A DNA stretch of 64,000 nt from Paenibacillus solanacearum (lineage in GTDB: Bacteria; Bacillota; Bacilli; Paenibacillales; NBRC-103111). Of this stretch, positions 1 through 9,142 are shown one piece after another (the first letter of the stretch is position 1; each line of letters begins with the position of its first letter). The notes below the pieces were generated by a model. That model did not search any database. It saw only the letters and a program-made list of their open reading frames with translations, and had not been told where the DNA came from. The DNA lies in contig NZ_CAJVAS010000004.1 in assembly GCF_910593845.1 (NCBI RefSeq), positions 186,001 to 250,000 on the forward strand, in the 5' to 3' direction. The position numbers and the translations under genes are program-made.

Positions 1-2194
1 GGTAATTAAACGGCGACGGCAGCAGGACCGTCTTCAGCTTGCCGCCTTCGGCATCTTCCCGTCTCAACCCCAGCTGGTCGCACGTGTAATCGAATGATTT
101 GCCGACCGACAGCGTAGCCGATGTCATCACGACGCTTTCTTTGGCGTCGAAGAAATGCTGCCGCAGCAGCGCGCTCACATCAATCGGAACGCAAGTGAGC
201 AGCAGCGACCGGTTTTTATTATAGCTGCCTGCTTCGAGCCAGTGCACGTAATTGTCGTCCGGCATCGTGATAAAGAAATGCAGGGCATCCCGATGCCGCT
301 GCAACTGCTTTACCGTGCCGCCCAGATCCGTCACAAGGCTCTGAATATTATATTCTTCCTGATGATCCTTCATTTCACCGAGCATTTTCTCCAGCCGCTT
401 GATCGCTTCGTTGAACGCAGAATACATGTTCTCTTCGATCAGCCCCAATTTATCCCAGCCGGCCGGAAGCGAATCTTTCATAACCCGATACACGTACGAG
501 CTTCCTTCGTTTTGCGAAGGGTCGCTGCGGGAGACAACTAGCTGGTAGAACAGCTCCGTAATTTGATCCCATTCTTCTCTTAGTGCGATCAAGTGTTCAA
601 CTACCTGATCAATCACGATGCACCAAGCTTTGGGACGTTCTTCTTCGAATATGTGAAGGCGTGAGCGAAGTGTGGAAAGCTGACCGGACCGCGCATCCTT
701 ATACAGCCAAAACAGCGTATTCATCAAGCTGTGATAATGCAGCTCGATGCCCAGATGCTTACCGGCCACTTCTTCGAAATGATGTGCTTCATCAATAACC
801 AGATGCTTATAAGCAGGCAGCAGCCGGTTCTCCGCAATCATGTCGGTGAACAGCAAGGAATGGTTCGTAATGATGACATCGGCCGTATTCGCATCGTTTT
901 TGGCGCGGTGATAAAAGCATTTTTTAAACCACGGACAATTCCGGTTCAGACATGATTCCGAATCGCTCTGGACCGTATGCCAAAACTGCCTTCCTTTACC
1001 GGCAAAATGCAGCTCCTCTTCGTCGCCGCGTTCCGTCTCTCCGAGCCAAACGAGCATTTGCCCGGCGGTCACGCGATCGTCGCGTCCGTTTTCAAAATCA
1101 AGCATGTTAATTTTATGCTCGAATTTCCGGAGGCATAAATAATGGCTTCGTCCCTTCAGGACGGCGGCTTTGAAGCCGACTGGAAACAAGTGCTGCAGCA
1201 GCGGCACGTCCCTTTCCCGGAGCTGCTCCTGCAAATTGATCGTATGCGTGCTGACGACGACTTTTTTATCCTGCTTCAAGCCGTAATAGAGTGCAGGAAT
1301 CAAATAACCGAGCGACTTGCCCGTCCCCGTCCCCGCTTCGATCATCAAATGCTGTCCCTGTTCGAAGGCGGATTCCACTTCGCTGAGCATCTGAACCTGG
1401 GACTCGCGGTCCTCGTAAGCTTCGAACCGCTTCTGCAGCACCTGCTTCAAATGTTCGTAAAAATCTCCGAAGGCTACGGGCATGGCCTGAACATCCGCCG
1501 CGCTGCGAATGTCCTCTTCCTCTCCCCAATCGCCGACACGAAGCGCAAATTGACGAAAGTAGGTTTCCGCTTCCGATTCTTGCTGCGGCTGCGCTTCACG
1601 GAACTGAATCATCTCATGCAGAAACCAGGCGAAGTCGTTGGCGGAAGAATCGTCGAACACCATTTCGAGCCGCTGCAGCGTAAGCAGCGGAAGCTTCTGA
1701 AGCCGCTCGACGCATTGGAGCCAGATGAGCGCCGTCACTTCGGCGTCGCTGTCCGCCTGATGAGGACGCTCATGCTCGATACCGAACTCCTGGCATACGG
1801 CGCTGAGCTGCAGGCTGGACAGACCGGGATACAGGATGCGCAGCGCATCCATCGTATCGAGTACCCGGCCGTCGAAGGCAAAGTACCCGCTCTCGTCAAG
1901 TCCCTTCTGCAAAAAGGCCAGATCAAATGCGACGTTGTGACCCACCAGCACCGATTCTTGGAGCAGCGGCACCATCTCCGCAATGACTGCGTCGATCGAG
2001 GGCGCTTCTTTCACCATGTCGTCGTCAATTCCGGTTAACTGTGTAATTGAAGAAGGTATACTCATACCCGGATTGACGAGAGAAGTATACCTGTCCGTAA
2101 TCTCATGATCGTTTATAATAAAGAGCCCGACTTGGATAATTCGATCCGTCGCCGTGCTCCCGGTCGTTTCAAAATCCAAAACAGCGAATTTCAT
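1..2194 (-). CDS. dinG: ATP-dependent helicase DinG with N-terminal exonuclease domain (3' end off the window)
   Basis: The visible 731 codons carry a DEDDh exonuclease domain at the N-terminus (LDFETTG with D7 and E9; HNVAFD at about 86-91), then a superfamily 2 helicase with Walker A GTGTGKS near residue 285 and a DEAH box (VIDEAH) near 465. Cysteines in CLNRNCPWFKKC just before the DEAH region resemble the iron-sulfur ligands of DinG/XPD helicases. The ATG at 2194 begins MKFAVLDFE. Known DinG proteins of Bacillales are about 900 or more residues, so roughly 200 C-terminal residues are missing because the window ends. DinG helicases act on DNA during repair and replication conflicts. It follows panD and a TPR gene, as panD precedes dinG in Bacillus. 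Confidence 0.93.
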   Translation of the reverse strand, partial: MKFAVLDFETTGSTATDRIIQVGLFIINDHEITDRYTSLVNPGMSIPSSITQLTGIDDDMVKEAPSIDAVIAEMVPLLQESVLVGHNVAFDLAFLQKGLDESGYFAFDGRVLDTMDALRILYPGLSSLQLSAVCQEFGIEHERPHQADSDAEVTALIWLQCVERLQKLPLLTLQRLEMVFDDSSANDFAWFLHEMIQFREAQPQQESEAETYFRQFALRVGDWGEEEDIRSAADVQAMPVAFGDFYEHLKQVLQKRFEAYEDRESQVQMLSEVESAFEQGQHLMIEAGTGTGKSLGYLIPALYYGLKQDKKVVVSTHTINLQEQLRERDVPLLQHLFPVGFKAAVLKGRSHYLCLRKFEHKINMLDFENGRDDRVTAGQMLVWLGETERGDEEELHFAGKGRQFWHTVQSDSESCLNRNCPWFKKCFYHRAKNDANTADVIITNHSLLFTDMIAENRLLPAYKHLVIDEAHHFEEVAGKHLGIELHYHSLMNTLFWLYKDARSGQLSTLRSRLHIFEEERPKAWCIVIDQVVEHLIALREEWDQITELFYQLVVSRSDPSQNEGSSYVYRVMKDSLPAGWDKLGLIEENMYSAFNEAIKRLEKMLGEMKDHQEEYNIQSLVTDLGGTVKQLQRHRDALHFFITMPDDNYVHWLEAGSYNKNRSLLLTCVPIDVSALLRQHFFDAKESVVMTSATLSVGKSFDYTCDQLGLRREDAEGGKLKTVLLPSPFNY

Positions 2195-2282
2195 TGGTGC
2201 CAGTCAATCCCTTCATTTCCCGCATTCCTCATAAGCATACCAATTGTAACGGGAAAAGGGAATAGCAAACTTAACCTGGGCA

Positions 2283-2930
2283 TTACTTCAAGCCGCGCGA
2301 TGCAGCATGAGCAAAATGCAGGCCGCCTTTTTTTTCGGAGCAAACCCCGAGCTCGATCAACGGCTGGACGCTGACCGGATCAGTCCGGTAAGCCATATCG
2401 AAAAATTCGAACGCTTTTTCCATATTGCGCTGCTGTGCCTGAATGCAGCCCATGGCGTTGAAGGAAATGGCTCTCAGCTGCAAATTATCGGTTAATTGGG
2501 ATAAAAAGTGAAAGTGCGAATAGCTTTCCTCGGCTTCGCCTTTGCGAAGATACGACATGGCGAGATACATGCGCGCCAAACTAAAATCCGGCTGTGTCTC
2601 GACGAGCGGCGCGAACGCATCGATCGCTTCATTGAACATGTGCAGCTTATAATAGCCTTGGCCGCGAATAAACCGGTCGTCCCGTTTGCCTGAAAATTCC
2701 GGGTCGAACGGATCCGCCGCCAGGTTCAATAAGGAATCGCCCGTTTGCTGGGTAATCTTCGCCCATTTCTCCTCGAACAGCAGCCATTCTTCAATGCACG
2801 TGTCGCTCATTGCCTTTAGAGCGCGCAGCTTTTCCTGCAATTCTTTTCGTTTCGTGCCGGTCGCGGACGGCAGCTCGGACGCCACTTCGTTTAGCATTTC
2901 GTTCATGGAAGCAAAAAGATGATTGAACAT
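2283..2930 (-). CDS. Tetratricopeptide-repeat protein
   Basis: About 215 residues. The N-terminal half (MFNHLFASMNEMLNEV...) is charged and probably helical; the middle and C-terminal half contain TPR-like helical pairs (GQGYYKLHMFNEAIDAF, LARMYLAMSYLRKGEAEES, NAMGCIQAQQRNMEKAFEFF). No catalytic motif, signal peptide or membrane segment is visible. I chose the ATG at 2930 because AAGGTGG lies upstream; a longer in-frame ATG at 3050 would add 40 non-protein-like residues directly after panD. TPR proteins usually serve as protein-binding scaffolds; the partner here is unknown. It lies between panD and dinG, probably in the same transcript. Confidence 0.75.
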   Translation of the reverse strand: MFNHLFASMNEMLNEVASELPSATGTKRKELQEKLRALKAMSDTCIEEWLLFEEKWAKITQQTGDSLLNLAADPFDPEFSGKRDDRFIRGQGYYKLHMFNEAIDAFAPLVETQPDFSLARMYLAMSYLRKGEAEESYSHFHFLSQLTDNLQLRAISFNAMGCIQAQQRNMEKAFEFFDMAYRTDPVSVQPLIELGVCSEKKGGLHFAHAASRGLK

Positions 2931-3056
2931 TCGCCGGATCCCACCTTGAGCTTCGTTTTTGCAACCGAGTCCGCTGCGCACTTCGGCAGCGGCGGAAGTA
3001 TGGAACGTTGCAATGGTATCTACATTGTGCGCCCGGCCGTCCGGTTTCATTCCCGT

Positions 3057-3440
3057 TTACAGTACGGTGGAATGAATTTCTTCCTTCAATACGCTGACCA
3101 CTTTATTGTTGTCGCCCATAATGGCGACTTGCGGCTTATGGGTGCGCGCCTCTTCGTCCGTCATGACAGCATAGGAAATAATAATGACGGTATCGCCGGG
3201 ATGAACGAGTCTGGCGGCGGCCCCATTCAGACAGATGACGCCCGAGCCTCGGGGACCCGGGATAATGTACGTTTCAAACCGCGCTCCATTATTGTTATTA
3301 ACGATTTGTACCTTTTCGTTGGGCAGCATGTCGACAAGTTCCAGTAAATCCTCGTCGATCGTAATGCTGCCTACATAGTTCAAATTCGCCTCAGTGACGG
3401 TAGCGCGATGAATTTTAGACTTCATCATGGTGCGAAACAC
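3057..3440 (-). CDS. panD: Aspartate 1-decarboxylase
   Basis: 127 residues, the normal PanD length. It converts L-aspartate to beta-alanine, the amine half of pantothenate. The family signature is clear: [19 protein letters not shown], with the Gly24-Ser25 self-cleavage site that generates the pyruvoyl group, followed by [12 protein letters not shown] and [11 protein letters not shown]. Cytoplasmic, active as a processed tetramer. Translation starts at a GTG (3440) with AGGAGG nine bases upstream. It lies 28 bases behind panC in the panB-panC-panD operon. Confidence 0.97.
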   Translation of the reverse strand: MFRTMMKSKIHRATVTEANLNYVGSITIDEDLLELVDMLPNEKVQIVNNNNGARFETYIIPGPRGSGVICLNGAAARLVHPGDTVIIISYAVMTDEEARTHKPQVAIMGDNNKVVSVLKEEIHSTVL

Positions 3441-3468
3441 GGCTTCTCGCCTCCTACTATTGAGTTCA

Positions 3469-4335
3469 TTAAGCGTGTATGTGTAAAATCCGGTTGTCGA
3501 TCAGGCGCGTTTTGCCGAATTTGACGGCGAGCGCCACGATGATGCGGTCGACTCCTTCAAAAGACTCGATCGGCTCCAGAGAAGGATACGATAAAACGTC
3601 GGCATAATCAATACGCGCGAGCGGCGCCGATTGGATGCGTTCCACGACGGCGGCTTGCAGCTGGTCCGGCGTTACTGTGGCCTCGCCCCGCATGAATGCC
3701 TCCGCATCGTTCAGCGCCGCAGAAAGCACGACCGCTTGCCGCCGCTCCTCTTCGCTCAAATATACGTTGCGCGAGCTCAGCGCAAGGCCGTCCGCTTCTC
3801 GAAGCGTCGGGCAAGGCACGATCGTGACGGGCATATTCAGGTCATACACCATCTGCTCGATGACGGCGACCTGCTGCGCGTCCTTCATGCCGAAATAAGC
3901 GAAATCAGGCTGCGCCATATTCAACAGCTTGGTTACAACGGTAGCCACTCCGTCAAAATGACCCGGTCTGGAGGCGCCGCACAGCCTTTCGGTGACGCCG
4001 GCAACGGTAACGATCGTTTTCGTCGGGGCCGGGTACATCTCCGATACTTGCGGCAAAAATACGATGTCGGTGCCAGCCGACCGTGCGAGTTCCAAATCTC
4101 TCTGCTCGTCGCGGGGGTACCGTTCGAAATCTTCATTCGGCCCGAATTGCAGCGGATTGACGAAGATGCTCAGCACCACCAGGGAGCAGTCGGTACGCGC
4201 CCGCTCCAGCAGCGATGCATGGCCGCGGTGCAAATATCCCATGGTCGGTACAAATCCGACCTTGTTATCTACGTGCTCGGCGCGATGCTTGCGAATGGCC
4301 TGACGCAGTTCATTTATAGTACGACAAATGATCAT
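3469..4335 (-). CDS. panC: Pantothenate synthetase (pantoate--beta-alanine ligase)
   Basis: 288 residues, full length. It joins pantoate and beta-alanine with ATP in the last step of pantothenate synthesis. The nucleotidyltransferase HIGH-type signature is present as [13 protein letters not shown] near residue 30, together with [19 protein letters not shown] and the [21 protein letters not shown] region typical of PanC. Start ATG 4335 follows an AGGGGAT-type site. The gene begins 16 bases after the panB stop, so translational coupling with panB is likely. Confidence 0.97.
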   Translation of the reverse strand: MIICRTINELRQAIRKHRAEHVDNKVGFVPTMGYLHRGHASLLERARTDCSLVVLSIFVNPLQFGPNEDFERYPRDEQRDLELARSAGTDIVFLPQVSEMYPAPTKTIVTVAGVTERLCGASRPGHFDGVATVVTKLLNMAQPDFAYFGMKDAQQVAVIEQMVYDLNMPVTIVPCPTLREADGLALSSRNVYLSEEERRQAVVLSAALNDAEAFMRGEATVTPDQLQAAVVERIQSAPLARIDYADVLSYPSLEPIESFEGVDRIIVALAVKFGKTRLIDNRILHIHA

Positions 4336-4351
4336 GGGCCGTTCATCCCCT

Positions 4352-5281
4352 TTATGATTCGCGTTGTCCTGCGGATTGCCTCACCCGGTCTTCCGCAGTC
4401 GAAGCCGGAGCCGGTTTGGCTTGTGCGCTTGCGCTGCTCCCTCCATACAAGCCGGCGACTTCGCCTTCCATATGGAACGCATGCTCCGACGCAGGGAAGC
4501 TGCGGTTTTTCACTTCATCCACATACTGGCGAATGCCGCTGCGAATCGCTTCGCCGATGTGGGCGTACGTTTTGACGAACCGTTTCGGATGAAGCTCCGC
4601 GGCATAGCCGAGCACATCATGGAAAACAAGCACTTGACCGTCACAGGAAGCGCCTGCGCCGATGCCAATCGTCGGGATGGACAGTGTTTGGGTCACATGA
4701 GCCGCCAGCTCATCCGTGACCAGCTCGAGCACAATCGCGAACGCGCCGGCTTGCTCCAGCGCCTTGGCGTCTTCCACCAGCTTTTCCGCCTGCGCCGAGT
4801 TTTTGCCCTGCACTTTGTAGCCGCCAATCTGGTGAATCGATTGCGGCGTCAGCCCGATATGGGCCATCACCGGAATGCCTGCCTGCGTCAATGCCCGAAC
4901 TGCCGGGACGATTTCCATACCGCCCTCCAGCTTCAGCGCTTTGGCAAGCCCTTCCTGCATAAGCCGCGCCGCATTGCGCAGCGTCTCATCCACGCTGCCG
5001 TGATACGTCATAAACGGCATATCCGCGATCACAAAGCTTGTTTTCGCCGCGCGGGTCACCGCTTTTGTATGATAGATCATATCCTCTAACGTTACAGGAA
5101 TGGTAGAGTCGTAGCCGAGCACGACATTGCCCAAGGAATCGCCGACCAGAATCGCATCAATTCCCGCCTGCTCCGCCAACATGGCGGAAGGATAGTCATA
5201 AGCCGTAATGACGCTAATCGGCACCCGATCTTCCTTCATTTTTTTCAGTTTCGCTGTAGTTACCGGTCTTCTCGCTTCCAT
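4352..5281 (-). CDS. panB: 3-methyl-2-oxobutanoate hydroxymethyltransferase
   Basis: 309 residues with the ATG at 5281, which has AGGTGA seven bases upstream; an in-frame start 39 codons earlier would run back through the terminator-like hairpin and is rejected. PanB transfers a hydroxymethyl group from methylene-tetrahydrofolate to ketoisovalerate, committing carbon to pantothenate. Typical motifs are VITAYDYPSA, ILVGDSLGNVVLGY, MPFMTYHGS, and HIGLTPQSIHQIGGYKVQG. The last 30 or so residues (Ala/Ser/Pro-rich) extend beyond the core family. First gene of panBCD, preceded by its own promoter and a structured leader. Confidence 0.96.
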   Translation of the reverse strand: MEARRPVTTAKLKKMKEDRVPISVITAYDYPSAMLAEQAGIDAILVGDSLGNVVLGYDSTIPVTLEDMIYHTKAVTRAAKTSFVIADMPFMTYHGSVDETLRNAARLMQEGLAKALKLEGGMEIVPAVRALTQAGIPVMAHIGLTPQSIHQIGGYKVQGKNSAQAEKLVEDAKALEQAGAFAIVLELVTDELAAHVTQTLSIPTIGIGAGASCDGQVLVFHDVLGYAAELHPKRFVKTYAHIGEAIRSGIRQYVDEVKNRSFPASEHAFHMEGEVAGLYGGSSASAQAKPAPASTAEDRVRQSAGQRES

Positions 5282-5628
5282 CCGTTTCACCTGCTTCTTT
5301 CGTGGAATGGTCTTTCCGTTAGTATTGCGTGCAGAGGCCGGATTGTTGCAATAAGCAAAAAAACCTTTCAGCCGGCATAACGTGGCTAAAAGGTTCACAT
5401 GGCAAACATCATATGATCCTTCTGTCTCGGTCCGGTTGGCTCAGAGCAGAATCCGACATATTGCGATAAAGCGATTCAGTTGGACGAGGAAGCATCCGAA
5501 CGCTATCGGTAAACTTCCTTGTATTGGGGACATGCTCACTGTTGTACGCTTCGTAAGCGCGAGAGGAACATTCCGCACTAAGACAATAAAAGAGTGCAGT
5601 TCATTACGATACCGCCTCTGCAACGTAT
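5282..5628 (-). promoter_or_regulatory. Structured leader of panB, candidate pan RNA motif with attenuator
   Basis: The 347 bases between the promoter and panB hold no convincing gene. Read on the minus strand they contain at least two stem-loops: GGAAG...CCGA/UCGG...CUUCC at about 5491-5521, and UUCUG-CUC...GAG-A-CAGAA at about 5419-5456, the latter with a single bulged A. An intrinsic terminator hairpin follows at 5362-5395. The known pan RNA motif lies upstream of panB operons in Firmicutes and is a hairpin with conserved bulged adenines; assignment here is by position and general shape only. Confidence 0.45.
5356..5395 (-). terminator. Intrinsic terminator (attenuator) in the panB leader
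   Basis: Minus-strand hairpin AACCUUUUAGCC / GGCUGAAAGGUU followed by seven U residues, ending about 75 bases before the panB start codon. Its place between promoter and first gene suggests premature termination control rather than simple operon ending. Confidence 0.7.
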
Positions 5629-5657
5629 ATTATACCAAAGTTTGCATACGATGTCAT
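5629..5657 (-). promoter_or_regulatory. Sigma-A promoter of panBCD
   Basis: On the minus strand ATGACA (5657-5652) and TATAAT (5634-5629) are separated by exactly 17 bases. The -35 box overlaps the end of birA. Predicted transcription start is near 5622, giving an untranslated leader of about 340 bases before panB. Confidence 0.7.
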
Positions 5658-6628
5658 CTAAATTCGACAACGCCGGAGTACAGTTTTTGAAGACTGCCGT
5701 CTTGCAGACGGATCAGCAGCGCGCCGCTTTCGTCAATCGACTCCGCCGTCCCTTCGACAGCGCCTTGCGCCGTCTGCACGCGGATCGGGCGATGGAGCGA
5801 GACCGATTGAGCCTCCCAAAGCGTACGAATCGGAGCGAAGCCTTGTTCCCGGTACAGCGCATACAGCTGTTCCAAATCGCGCAGGAACCGGCACAGAAGC
5901 GCTTCCCGATCAATCGGATGCCCCGCCTCAATGGCCAAGGAAGTCGCAATCTCCTTCAGCTCCTCCGGATAATCCTGCGGCTCCAGATTTACGCTGATGC
6001 CGACGCCGGCAATGACGTGAAGCAGACGCTCGTCCTCGGCATTGGATTCGAGCAGGATGCCGGAAACTTTGCGCCCGCGGATGAGCAGATCATTCGGCCA
6101 TTTAATCCCCGCCTCCAAACCAAGATACCCGCGAATCGTCCGGCACAGCGCAACGGCGAACAGCAGCGTAAGCTGGGGCGTCATCTGCAGCGGGATGCCC
6201 GGCTTCAAAATCAGGCTCATCCAGATGCCCTTCCCTTTCGGCGAGTGCCACTTCCGGCCCATTCGGCCGCGTCCGGCGTTCTGCTGTTCGGCGAGAACGA
6301 GCGTTCCTTCCTGCGCGCCTTCCTGTACAAGCCCGTGGGCTACGGTCTGCGTCGACTCGACTTCGTCGTAATATTTGAGATGCCGCCCGAAAGATGCGGT
6401 TTCAAGCCCCGTCACGACTCGCGCCAAGTCCAGCTTGACCGGCTTGGCCGTCAAACGATAGCCTTTTCGCGGCACGGCCTCGAACTGGTAGCCCTGCTCC
6501 CTGAGACGCTCAATATGTTTCCATACCGCCGTACGGCTGATGTTCAACTGGCCGCTGATCTCTTCGCCGGATAAAAAAGCGCCGTCCGATTGCTCGAACA
6601 GCTCCAGAATTCGTTGATTCATCGACAT
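5654..6628 (-). CDS. birA: Biotin--protein ligase and biotin operon repressor
   Basis: 324 residues, the size of the bifunctional form. The N-terminal winged helix (about 15-65: GEEISGQLNISRTAVWKHI) binds DNA; the central ligase domain contains the biotinoyl-AMP loop GRGRMGRKWHSP and KWPNDLLIRGRKVSGIL; a small SH3-like C-terminal domain follows. It activates biotin to biotinyl-AMP and attaches it to carboxylase carriers, and with biotinyl-AMP represses biotin genes. The start codon overlaps the cca stop by ten bases, so the two genes are cotranscribed, as in Bacillus. Confidence 0.96.
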   Translation of the reverse strand: MSMNQRILELFEQSDGAFLSGEEISGQLNISRTAVWKHIERLREQGYQFEAVPRKGYRLTAKPVKLDLARVVTGLETASFGRHLKYYDEVESTQTVAHGLVQEGAQEGTLVLAEQQNAGRGRMGRKWHSPKGKGIWMSLILKPGIPLQMTPQLTLLFAVALCRTIRGYLGLEAGIKWPNDLLIRGRKVSGILLESNAEDERLLHVIAGVGISVNLEPQDYPEELKEIATSLAIEAGHPIDREALLCRFLRDLEQLYALYREQGFAPIRTLWEAQSVSLHRPIRVQTAQGAVEGTAESIDESGALLIRLQDGSLQKLYSGVVEFR

Positions 6629-7914
6629 GGGTTCTCCCGTATTTGTTCATAATATGCTTCGGCCGCCTTCAGCAGCGATTCCGGTTCATTGAGCAGCTTC
6701 CCCAGCGCCGTATCCTCCAGCAGAGCCGCCAGCAGACGGCCGAGCCAAGGTCCCGGCTTGGCGGGAGCAAACTTCCGCAAAAGCGCTTGTCCCGACACCG
6801 CAAGCTCCGATACTTCCGACACCGGCATCGCGTCAAGCCATACTCTGCCTTCCGCAGCCCAGACGCTTTGGGAATGCGTCCGCTCCGCTTCCAGCGAATA
6901 GAGCTTGTGAACGCTGCGCAGCGTATCGCGGCCATATCGGATTGCCGCCAGAAGCCACTGCCGTTTCAACCATTCCCGTACTTCCGGCAAATCTTCCCCG
7001 TCCGGCATTGCCGTCTCGACCGCTTCATGCCGAAGCTGTTCATACGCGGCTACCATCAGCCGCACGTTGTCCGTTTGCTGCTTCGAGCACGCCAGATGGC
7101 GCATGTCCGCTTCCGCCTGCTCGGGCGTCGCGCCGATGCGGATATACATATACGCCAGCCGATGCAGCTCGTCCGGCAGCGTCTCTACGTCCGGCCAAGG
7201 CTTCCCTTCCGCGATGGACGCCAAACGCAGCTTCAGCTTCGTATGCTCCAGCACGCCGCTCTTACACAGCAGCTCCACGGCCAGATTCGGGTTCGCGCCG
7301 GCGAGCATCCGCAGAAGCTCGGCCTGCACCCGCTCCATCGCGATATGACCAAGCAGCGGCTTCATTCGCAGCAGCGCACTCCAGGTCTCCGGCTCCGGCT
7401 CAAGCCCGTACTCGGCGGCGAACCGCAAGCAGCGAAGCATGCGCAGCGCATCCTCGCGGAATCGCTCCTCTGCGCAGCCGACGCACCGCAGCCGTTTCTC
7501 GCGAAGATCGTCCTGCCCCCCGAACGGATCGATCAGCCGTCCGTATCGGTCGAGCGCCATGGCATTCATCGTAAAATCGCGCCGCTGCAAATCTTCATGC
7601 AAACTATCGATATACTCCACTTCGGAAGGACGGCGGTACCCTTCGTAATCGCCTTCCTTCCGAAAGGTCGTCACTTCGTAAGGCACGCGATCGATGAGCA
7701 CCGTCACCGTTCCATGCTGCAGACCGGTCGGAATCGTGCGCTTGAATAACGACTGCACTTGCTCCGGTCTCGCGGCAGTTGCGATATCGTAGTCTTTGAC
7801 CTTACGCCCCAGGCATTTATCCCGAACGCAGCCTCCGACCATATAAGCCTCGAAACCGTTGTCCGTTAATCGCCGTATAACTTCTAAGGCTCCTGCTTCC
7901 AGCTTTTCCGGCAT
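6619..7914 (-). CDS. cca: CCA tRNA nucleotidyltransferase
   Basis: 431 residues from the ATG at 7914 (GAAGGAG eight bases upstream); the in-frame ATG at 7935 has no ribosome site. It adds or repairs the 3'-CCA of tRNAs. The class II nucleotidyltransferase signature is visible near the start (YMVGGCVRDKCLGRKVKDYDIAT), followed by the EEDDRR-like region (RRDFTMNAMALDRYGRLIDPFGG) and the RNA-binding head (EDALRMLRCLRFAAEYGL). Between bshA and birA, as in Bacillus. Confidence 0.95.
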   Translation of the reverse strand: MPEKLEAGALEVIRRLTDNGFEAYMVGGCVRDKCLGRKVKDYDIATAARPEQVQSLFKRTIPTGLQHGTVTVLIDRVPYEVTTFRKEGDYEGYRRPSEVEYIDSLHEDLQRRDFTMNAMALDRYGRLIDPFGGQDDLREKRLRCVGCAEERFREDALRMLRCLRFAAEYGLEPEPETWSALLRMKPLLGHIAMERVQAELLRMLAGANPNLAVELLCKSGVLEHTKLKLRLASIAEGKPWPDVETLPDELHRLAYMYIRIGATPEQAEADMRHLACSKQQTDNVRLMVAAYEQLRHEAVETAMPDGEDLPEVREWLKRQWLLAAIRYGRDTLRSVHKLYSLEAERTHSQSVWAAEGRVWLDAMPVSEVSELAVSGQALLRKFAPAKPGPWLGRLLAALLEDTALGKLLNEPESLLKAAEAYYEQIRENPCR

Positions 7915-7936
7915 GGGCTGCGCTCCTTCAGTCATG

Positions 7937-9103
7937 TCAGCAGTTAATGGGCCTAGACTTCAGCTCTTCGGGCAGCGGTCGTCCAAGCACGCGATAATAA
8001 ATTTCTTCGTATTGTCTCGTAATGAGATCGTTACAGAACGTATAGCGCGCCCGGTGCAAGCATGCTTCCTTCATTTTGGCGTACAGCGCCTCGTCGGATA
8101 ACACCAGCTTGGCATAGGCAGCCATCTGGTCGACGTCGCCGATTCCGGCTAAAAATCCGGTTTCGCCGTGCGTGATCAGCTCCGGTATGCCGCCGGCATT
8201 GGAAGCAATCGTCGGCACGCCGCACGCCATCGCCTCCAGCGCCACGAGACCGAAGCTTTCCTTCTCCGAAGGCAGCAGCATCAAATCGCCGAGCGACAAC
8301 AGCTGCGCTACGTCGTCCTGCTTGCCGCAGAATGTCACACGGTCCAGGATGCCGAGCTCCTTCACCTTGCAAAGCACTTTGGACAGCTCGGGTCCTTCCC
8401 CGACGAACAGGAGACGCGACGGCACTTCCTTGCGCACGCGATCGAATATTTCGACGACGTCGGTAACCCGCTTCACTGGTCTGAAATTCGAAATATGGAT
8501 CAATATTTTTTCGTCCGGATGCGCGAATTCCTTTCGAAGCTCGCTCACTTCACGCGGGTAGTAGACGCGTTTATCGACGAAATTATACGCAAGGTCGATC
8601 GGCTTGGAGATGCCGAGCAATCTGCGGGTTTCCTCGATCAAATCTTGCGAAACCGCCGTAACCGCATCGCTCTCATCGATCGCATAGCTGATCAGATCGC
8701 TTAACGATTCGTCCTGCGCGAGCACCGTGATGTCGGTCCCGTGCAGCGTCGTCACCACCTTCAGCTGCGGGCCGACCATTTGTCTTGCGAGGAGCGCGCA
8801 GACGGCATGCGGGATGGCATAGTGCACATGGAGCAGGTCCAGCTCCTCCAGCTTGGCGACTTGCGCCAGCTTGCTCGCCAGCGACAGATCGTACGGCGGG
8901 TATTTGAACACATAATAATCGTTGACTTCCACCTCATGGTACGAGATGTTCTTATCGAATTTCCCCAGACGGAACGGCATGCTGTGCGTAATAAAATGCA
9001 CCTCGTGTCCTTTTTCCGCAAGCAGCTTGCCGAGCTCCGTAGCGACGACGCCCGAACCGCCGAGCGTTGGGTAACACGTAATTCCGATTTTTAAACGGTC
9101 CAT
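7937..9103 (-). CDS. bshA: N-acetyl-alpha-D-glucosaminyl L-malate synthase
   Basis: 388 residues, GT4-family retaining glycosyltransferase. It joins UDP-GlcNAc to L-malate in the first step of bacillithiol synthesis. The N-terminus KIGITCYPTLGGSGVVATEL is diagnostic of BshA; TTLHGTDITVLAQD and the donor-binding EKESFGLVALEAMACGVPT (E-x7-E) are clear. Cytoplasmic. Neighbours bshB1 (next deacetylase step), mgsA and cca reproduce the Bacillus operon. Confidence 0.96.
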   Translation of the reverse strand: MDRLKIGITCYPTLGGSGVVATELGKLLAEKGHEVHFITHSMPFRLGKFDKNISYHEVEVNDYYVFKYPPYDLSLASKLAQVAKLEELDLLHVHYAIPHAVCALLARQMVGPQLKVVTTLHGTDITVLAQDESLSDLISYAIDESDAVTAVSQDLIEETRRLLGISKPIDLAYNFVDKRVYYPREVSELRKEFAHPDEKILIHISNFRPVKRVTDVVEIFDRVRKEVPSRLLFVGEGPELSKVLCKVKELGILDRVTFCGKQDDVAQLLSLGDLMLLPSEKESFGLVALEAMACGVPTIASNAGGIPELITHGETGFLAGIGDVDQMAAYAKLVLSDEALYAKMKEACLHRARYTFCNDLITRQYEEIYYRVLGRPLPEELKSRPINC

Positions 9104-9142
9104 AGCGAGGATAGCCTCCCTTATCTGCGGATAGTTAATGGT

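Noticed and set aside
1142-2038. Plus-strand open frame opposite dinG
   Set aside because: Antisense to the DinG exonuclease and Walker A region; no ribosome site.
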